From positions 2,170,001 to 2,234,000 of the forward strand of contig NZ_AP022573.1 of NCBI RefSeq assembly GCF_010729105.1: a stretch of DNA of 64,000 bases, read 5' to 3'. The DNA is from Mycobacterium saskatchewanense. Lineage in GTDB: Bacteria > Actinomycetota > Actinomycetes > Mycobacteriales > Mycobacteriaceae. The notes beneath the pieces were generated by a model. The model had not been told where the DNA came from, did no database searches, and worked only from the letters and a program-made list of their open reading frames with translations. Each line of letters opens with the position of its first letter. Positions within the stretch are counted from its first letter, which is position 1. The translations under genes were made by a program, and so were the position numbers. Shown in pieces: positions 59,528 to 64,000 of the stretch.

Positions 59528-59645
59528 TTACCGGGCGCCATGCACCGCGCCGATGTTGTCCGTGTCCACCCTAGTATCCACGGTTTGGTAATGGCCGCCC
59601 ATGAACGCACGGGCGAGGCGCGGTTTCGCCGTCGAAGGTGCCGGG

Positions 59646-60053
59646 TCAGCGGCGTTTGCGCTGGCCGCGTACGTCGCGCCCGGCCAACCCGTCGGCTACC
59701 TCCGCCGCAGCGGTGTCGTCGTCCGACCAACGCGGAATGTCGGCAAGCAGCCCGAGCAGTGTGCTGGGGATGCGGATGGGATGGGAGTCGCGCAGTGCCG
59801 CGCGTGCCCGGCTCTGATCCTCGACCTCGGCCGCGCAATCCGGACACAGCGAGAGGTGATGCGCAGCCCGCAGGTGGGCGTTCATTCGCAGCTCACCGTC
59901 GACGAACGCGGCGATCGCCTCGACGGACAGATGCTCGGTGGACCCGAACCGGCGGGGCGCCCCGACCGGTGCGTCGCTTTGCGAGGCGAATTGGGATGGC
60001 AGCCAGGAGAACGCGCGCCGGAACAGATGCCCCACATTTCCGGGGTCGGCCAT
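59646..60053 (-). CDS. rseA: Anti-sigma factor RseA (ZAS type)
   Basis: ATG 60053 (AAGGAG six bases upstream) opens 135 residues; a GTG at 60056 is less well placed. The ZAS motif shows an upstream His and HHLSLCPDC (H-x3-C-x2-C) at about residues 65-74. The basic C-terminus is DVRGQRKRR. RseA binds SigE and holds it inactive. In M. tuberculosis it is phosphorylated by PknB and cleaved by ClpC1P2 under stress. No transmembrane segment is present. Its start lies about 130 bp after the sigE stop. Confidence 0.9.
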   Translation of the reverse strand: MADPGNVGHLFRRAFSWLPSQFASQSDAPVGAPRRFGSTEHLSVEAIAAFVDGELRMNAHLRAAHHLSLCPDCAAEVEDQSRARAALRDSHPIRIPSTLLGLLADIPRWSDDDTAAAEVADGLAGRDVRGQRKRR

Positions 60054-60181
60054 CACCAGCTCCTTTCGTGCCGCCTGTACCTCGAATGTAGCGCGAGGTG
60101 GCGCCCGACCGCGCCCCTACGGCCGGCGAATTCGCTGGATTGTTGCGCGGCAGCCTGGTTACGACGGCCGCGTCCGCGCTG

Positions 60182-60961
60182 CTAGGCCGACTCGGCGTGC
60201 AGCGCGTCCGGGCGGACGCCGGCTTCCGGGTGTGCGGCCAGATAGTCGCGCAGCGCCTGGCGTCCCCGGTGAATGCGGCTGCGCACGGTGCCCAGCTTCA
60301 CCCCGAGGGTCGCGCCGATTTCCTCGTAGGACAGGCCTTCGATGTCACACAGGACGACCGCCGCACGAAACTCCGGCGGCAGCGAGTCCAGGGCCGCCTG
60401 CAGGTCCGGGCCAAGCCGCGAGTCGTGGTAGATCTGCTCGGGATTCGGCTCGTCGGCGGGCACCCGGTCGTAATCCTCGGGCAGCGCCTCCATCCGGATG
60501 CGGGCGCGCCGGCGCACCATGTCGAGGAACAAGTTGGTGGTGATGCGGTGCAGCCAGCCCTCGAACGTGCCGGGCTGGTAATTCTGCACCGACCGGAAGA
60601 CCCGGATGAAGGTCTCCTGCGTGAGGTCCTCGGCGTCGTGCTGGTTGCCGGAAAGGCGGTAGGCCAGCCGGTACACCCGATCGGCGTGCTGCCGCACCAA
60701 TTCGTCCCAGGACGGCATCGCCGCCTTGTCCCCCGTCGCGTCGAACACCGCGGTGCCCGACAATTCGTCCGGCGTCTCCGCCCATTCGTCGTCGCGACGA
60801 TCTTGGGGATGCGACATGCTGGTTGGGCTCAAAAGCGTAGTGATGTTGAGTTCCTCCGACTCTGACCTGCCATCGAGGATTGACAGTTCATTGCAGTCAG
60901 AAACACGAAGCTGCAAATGTCTATTCCCCATGCCCCTGACAGAGCGTCCTCCGCGATCCAT
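60182..60961 (-). CDS. sigE: ECF RNA polymerase sigma factor SigE
   Basis: The 259-residue protein (257 in Rv1221) has region 2 with [37 protein letters not shown] around residues 85-121. Region 4 is [28 protein letters not shown], about residues 212-240. The N-terminal extension is long and variable. ATGs at 60931 (MGNRH) and 60817 (MSHPQ) could give shorter forms, as alternative starts are known in M. tuberculosis. SigE answers surface stress, detergent and heat. The final 19 residues ([11 protein letters not shown]) differ from M. tuberculosis. Divergent from the O-methyltransferase. Confidence 0.95.
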   Translation of the reverse strand: MDRGGRSVRGMGNRHLQLRVSDCNELSILDGRSESEELNITTLLSPTSMSHPQDRRDDEWAETPDELSGTAVFDATGDKAAMPSWDELVRQHADRVYRLAYRLSGNQHDAEDLTQETFIRVFRSVQNYQPGTFEGWLHRITTNLFLDMVRRRARIRMEALPEDYDRVPADEPNPEQIYHDSRLGPDLQAALDSLPPEFRAAVVLCDIEGLSYEEIGATLGVKLGTVRSRIHRGRQALRDYLAAHPEAGVRPDALHAESA

Positions 60962-61159
60962 ACGGTTACCGTGGCGTACCGGAGTGTGCGCGATATAGGA
61001 ACAATCTGAGCTGAGGCTGAGAAACCATATCGTTACCTGGCCTGTCCAGGGCGGATCCGGCCGACGATCAATTTGGTATCACCGAAAGTCCGGGCGTGTC
61101 ATCGCACCGCGGGCGGGCGCGCCTGACCGACCGCCGCACCGTTGGAATACGCTGCGGGC

Positions 61160-61828
61160 ATGGACGGCACCGACGCAGACGCCCCCGGCCAGACGGCCCC
61201 CAGCCGGGCCGAGTCGCTTGCCGCGCATGCCGAGGGTTCGATCTCCGAGGACGCGCTTCTGGTCGCCGCCCGCGAGCGGGCCGTGGACATCGGCGCCGGG
61301 GCGGTAACGCCGGCGGTCGGCGCGCTGCTGAGCCTGCTGACCAAACTGACCGGCGGCAAGGCCGTCGCCGAGGTCGGCACCGGCGCGGGAGTGAGCGGGC
61401 TGTGGTTGTTGTCAGGCATGAGCGACGACGGCGTACTGACGACGATCGACATCGAACCCGAGTATCTGCGCCTGGCTAAGCAGGCGTTCTCCGAGGCCGG
61501 CATCGGGCCGTCGCGCACCCGGCTGATCAGCGGCCGCGCCCAGGACGTGCTGACCAGGCTCGCCGACGAGTCGTACGACCTGGTCTTCATCGACGCCGAT
61601 CCGGCCGACCAGCCGGCTTATGTCGTCGAGGGCGTGCGGCTGTTGCGGCCCGGAGGCGTCATCGTGGTGCACCGGGCGGCGTTGGGCGGGCGCGCCGGCG
61701 ACCCCGCGGCCCGCGACGCCGAGGTGACGGCCGTCCGCGAGGCGGCCCGGCTCATCGCCGAGGACGAGCGACTCACCCCGGCACTGGTGCCACTCGGGGA
61801 CGGCATCCTGGCCGCGGTCCGCGACTAG
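61160..61828 (+). CDS. SAM-dependent O-methyltransferase (Rv1220c orthologue)
   Basis: ATG 61160 opens 222 residues. The SAM fold shows [21 protein letters not shown] (motif I), [10 protein letters not shown] and [14 protein letters not shown]. The pattern is that of caffeoyl-CoA/catechol-type class I O-methyltransferases. Substrate is unknown. It is divergently placed to sigE with a gap of about 198 bp that must hold both promoters. Confidence 0.9.
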   Translation: MDGTDADAPGQTAPSRAESLAAHAEGSISEDALLVAARERAVDIGAGAVTPAVGALLSLLTKLTGGKAVAEVGTGAGVSGLWLLSGMSDDGVLTTIDIEPEYLRLAKQAFSEAGIGPSRTRLISGRAQDVLTRLADESYDLVFIDADPADQPAYVVEGVRLLRPGGVIVVHRAALGGRAGDPAARDAEVTAVREAARLIAEDERLTPALVPLGDGILAAVRD

Positions 61829-61982
61829 TTCCCGCGCGCCCACGGCGGTGAGCTCGCGCTGTGCCGCTCTGATCGCATCACCGCGGCCACCCCCGTCGCC
61901 ACATAAGCAGATACCCGCGTAACCCCAATCGGCGGATTGCCCCGTTCTGCGCGGGGCCTTTTGCGCCCCCTTGACGCCCGCC

Positions 61983-62017
61983 TGAACGAACGTTTAGCGT
62001 ACTGAACATGCGTTCAG
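61983..62017 (+). promoter_or_regulatory. Two inverted repeats at the TetR-ABC operon start, candidate autoregulatory operators
   Basis: TGAACGAACGTTTA (61983-61996) contains AACGTT symmetry. CTGAAC-ATGC-GTTCAG (62002-62017) is an inverted repeat over the start codon at 62008. The M. tuberculosis repressor Rv1219c is known to bind palindromes in this promoter. The second site overlying the ATG suggests a leaderless or near-leaderless message. Confidence 0.6.
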
Positions 62018-62646
62018 CCGACCTGACCGCCGCCGCCCGGATCCGCGATGCGGCCATCGCGCAGTTCGGCGAGCAGGGCTTCGGCGTGGGACTGCGCGCG
62101 ATCGCCGAAGCGGCGGGCGTGAGCGCCGCGCTGGTCATCCACCACTTCGGCTCGAAGGAAGGCCTGCGTAAGGCCTGCGACGACTACATCGCCGAAGAAA
62201 TCCGCGACACCAAGTCCGAAGCGCTCAAGTCGAACGATCCCGCGACCTGGTTCGCACAGCTGGCCGAGATCGAGTCGTACGCACCCATGATGGCCTACCT
62301 GGTGCGCAGCATGCAGTCCGGTGGCGAGCTGGCGAACTTGCTGTGGCGCAGGATGATCGACAACGTCGAGGGATACCTCGACGAGGGCGTGCGCGCCGGC
62401 ACCATCAAGCCCAGCCGCGATCCCCACGCCCGGGCCCGCTATCTGGGCATCACCGGCGGCGGCGGCTTTCTGCTCTACCTGCAGATGCACGCGACGCCAA
62501 CCGACATCCGCGCCGTGCTGCGCGACTACGCCCGTGACATGGTCCTGCCCGCCCTCGAGGTCTACACGGAAGGCCTGATGGTGGACAGGACCATGTACGA
62601 CGCATTCCTGGCCGCCGACGAGCAAGGAGGATCCCATGCCGGCTGA
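62008..62646 (+). CDS. TetR family repressor of the adjacent ABC exporter (Rv1219c orthologue)
   Basis: The 212-residue protein equals the length of Rv1219c. The N-terminal helix-turn-helix (about 8-52) has [44 protein letters not shown] helical ligand domain follows. In M. tuberculosis it represses itself and the Rv1218c-Rv1217c efflux system. The gene runs into the ATPase gene by 11 bases, so all three form one operon. Confidence 0.92.
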   Translation: MRSADLTAAARIRDAAIAQFGEQGFGVGLRAIAEAAGVSAALVIHHFGSKEGLRKACDDYIAEEIRDTKSEALKSNDPATWFAQLAEIESYAPMMAYLVRSMQSGGELANLLWRRMIDNVEGYLDEGVRAGTIKPSRDPHARARYLGITGGGGFLLYLQMHATPTDIRAVLRDYARDMVLPALEVYTEGLMVDRTMYDAFLAADEQGGSHAG

Positions 62647-63559
62647 CAAGCGAGCGCCCATCGAAATTCACGGCCTCATCAAGACTTTTGGGCGGGCGCG
62701 GGCACTGGACGGCCTCGACCTGACAGTGCGCGAGGGGGAAGTGCACGGGTTCCTCGGACCCAACGGGGCCGGCAAGTCGACGACCATCCGCATCCTGTTG
62801 GGCCTGGTCAAAGCCGACGGCGGGACAGCACGGCTGCTGGGTGGTGACCCGTGGGCCGACGCCGTCGGCCTGCACCGCCAGATCGCCTACGTGCCGGGCG
62901 ACGTCACGCTCTGGCCGTCGCTGACCGGCGGCGAGACCATCGACCTGCTGGCGCGGATGCGGGGCGGCCTCGACCGGACCCGCCGCGCGGAGCTGATCGA
63001 GCGCTTCGACCTCGACCCCCACAAGAAGGTGCGTAGCTACTCGAAAGGCAACCGCCAGAAGGTATCGCTCATTTCGGCATTCTCGTCACGGGCCGCGCTG
63101 CTGCTCTTGGACGAGCCGAGCAGTGGGCTGGATCCATTGATGGAGCACGTCTTTCAGCAATGCGTGGGCGAAGCTCGCGACCGCGGGGCCACCATCCTGT
63201 TGTCCAGCCACATCCTGGCCGAGACCGAGGCACTGTGCGAGCGGGTGACCATCATCCGGTCCGGCAGGACGGTCGAGAGCGGCTCGCTGGCGTCGATGCG
63301 GCATCTGAGCCGCACCTCGATCAAGGCCGAAGTGGTTGGCGAACTCGGGGACCTCACCCGGATCAAAGGCGTCGAAGACGTCAGTGTCGACGGCAGCACA
63401 CTACGCGCCCAGGTGGACGACGAAAGCCTCGGCGAACTGATCAGGGCGCTCGGCGACGCCGGTGTCCGCAGCCTCGTGAGCCAGCCGCCGACGCTCGAGG
63501 AGCTGTTCTTGCGGCACTACGACAGCGAAGCCACGCCTCGGAAGGTGCCGGCGCTGTGA
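62636..63559 (+). CDS. ABC exporter ATP-binding protein (Rv1218c orthologue)
   Basis: The 307-residue protein (311 in Rv1218c) has Walker [11 protein letters not shown] at residue 42, signature [10 protein letters not shown] in place of LSGGQ, and Walker [14 protein letters not shown]. The switch His is in [12 protein letters not shown] drug-resistance-type C-terminal extension follows. It powers export, possibly of drugs, with the permease. ATG 62636 follows GGAGG. It overlaps the permease start by four bases (GTGA). Confidence 0.93.
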   Translation: MPADKRAPIEIHGLIKTFGRARALDGLDLTVREGEVHGFLGPNGAGKSTTIRILLGLVKADGGTARLLGGDPWADAVGLHRQIAYVPGDVTLWPSLTGGETIDLLARMRGGLDRTRRAELIERFDLDPHKKVRSYSKGNRQKVSLISAFSSRAALLLLDEPSSGLDPLMEHVFQQCVGEARDRGATILLSSHILAETEALCERVTIIRSGRTVESGSLASMRHLSRTSIKAEVVGELGDLTRIKGVEDVSVDGSTLRAQVDDESLGELIRALGDAGVRSLVSQPPTLEELFLRHYDSEATPRKVPAL

Positions 63560-64000
63560 GCACTATCGCGACGCTGGACCGGCCGCGCCCGGCACGTCGG
63601 GCCACCTCGCACTTTACGGGCACGCTCGCGGTCCTGCGGCTCAACCTGCGCCGCGACCGCGCCTCGCTGCCCCTGTGGGTGTTGCTCCTCTCGGTGCCGT
63701 TGGCCACCGTGTATGTCGGCAGCATCGCGAAGGTCTACCCCACCGAGGCCGCCCGCGCCGGATTCGCCGCCTCCATCACCGCCAGCCCGGCCCAGCGCGC
63801 GCTCTACGGGCGGATCTACAACGACAGCCTTGGGGCCGTGGGAGTTTGGAAGGCCGGCATGTTCCACCTGCTCATCGCGATCGCCGTCATCCTCACGGTG
63901 ATCCGGCATACCCGCGCCGACGAGGAAACCGGCCGCACCGAATTGGTCGACTCGACCGCCGTCGGCCGGTACGCCAGCCTGAGCGCGGCGCTGCTGCTGG
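63556..64000 (+). CDS. ABC exporter permease, 3' truncated by window edge (Rv1217c orthologue)
   Basis: GTG 63556 opens a frame that runs off the window. The visible 148 residues have a cytoplasmic N-terminus [10 protein letters not shown], then a first membrane helix ([21 protein letters not shown]), a large soluble or re-entrant loop with [12 protein letters not shown] and a second helix ([23 protein letters not shown]). It should be about 550 residues by family. It is the membrane partner of the ATPase and is controlled by the TetR protein at 62008. Confidence 0.88.
   Translation, partial: MSTIATLDRPRPARRATSHFTGTLAVLRLNLRRDRASLPLWVLLLSVPLATVYVGSIAKVYPTEAARAGFAASITASPAQRALYGRIYNDSLGAVGVWKAGMFHLLIAIAVILTVIRHTRADEETGRTELVDSTAVGRYASLSAALLL

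Overview
The window is high-GC DNA from a slow-growing Mycobacterium. The evidence is the gene content (embR, pknH, cyp130, lprE, kgd, lpqY-sugABC, mrp, tatB, htrA, rseA, sigE), a PE_PGRS gene, GTG starts and tight overlapping operons. Read left to right it follows, in reverse orientation, the order known from M. tuberculosis H37Rv between about Rv1268c and Rv1217c. It is not M. tuberculosis itself: relBE, vapBC33, PE_PGRS23 and the Rv1261c nitroreductase are missing, and other genes occupy their places. Rv-number assignments are from memory of protein sequence and gene order, not from a search.

Region 1 (1-7.2 kb): the tail of a C39-like papain-fold protein, the regulator embR, and two PknH-type Ser/Thr kinase genes. 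The first kinase is intact but has an unusual sensor domain. The second has the true PknH sensor domain but its frame is broken. Between them lies a decayed remnant of an Rv1747-like ABC transporter. Region 2 (6.6-14.1 kb): abmR, a candidate Mcr11-type small RNA transcribed away from it, a small zinc-ribbon protein, a pH-sensing class III adenylate cyclase, amidase amiB2, a HIT protein, a luciferase-like monooxygenase, a FAD monooxygenase and uracil-DNA glycosylase udgB.

Region 3 (14.2-24 kb): the efflux pump tap, a glycolate-oxidase-like flavoprotein, cyp130 with its TetR neighbour, an acyltransferase coupled to a DEAD-box helicase, lipoprotein lprE, a broken small conserved gene and a sulfotransferase. 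Region 4 (24.2-30.4 kb): a PE_PGRS gene with about 1.29-kb tandem internal repeats and several small indels, followed by a long intergenic region. Region 5 (30.4-46 kb): a RecB-like nuclease/SF1 helicase, an EmrB-type pump, a small membrane protein, kgd, an SDR, lpqZ, a short malic enzyme, mdh and corA. The carbon-metabolism genes kgd, malic enzyme and mdh lie within 8 kb of each other.

Region 6 (46-57.5 kb): a decayed DUF559-type fragment between two copies of a dispersed hairpin repeat, the trehalose importer lpqY-sugA-sugB-sugC with a coupled Suppressor-of-fused-domain gene, a run of envelope and Mg-transport-like genes, a lytic-transglycosylase-like protein, a 57-bp VNTR and mrp. Region 7 (57.5-64 kb): the envelope-stress module tatB, htrA, rseA, sigE on the minus strand, then an O-methyltransferase and a TetR-controlled ABC exporter that runs off the end.

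No tRNA, rRNA, CRISPR array, insertion sequence or phage gene was recognised. The most notable items are the broken kinase locus, the candidate Mcr11 RNA, the dispersed hairpin family, the 57-bp VNTR, the palindrome at the malic-enzyme start and the SUFU-domain gene coupled to the trehalose importer.
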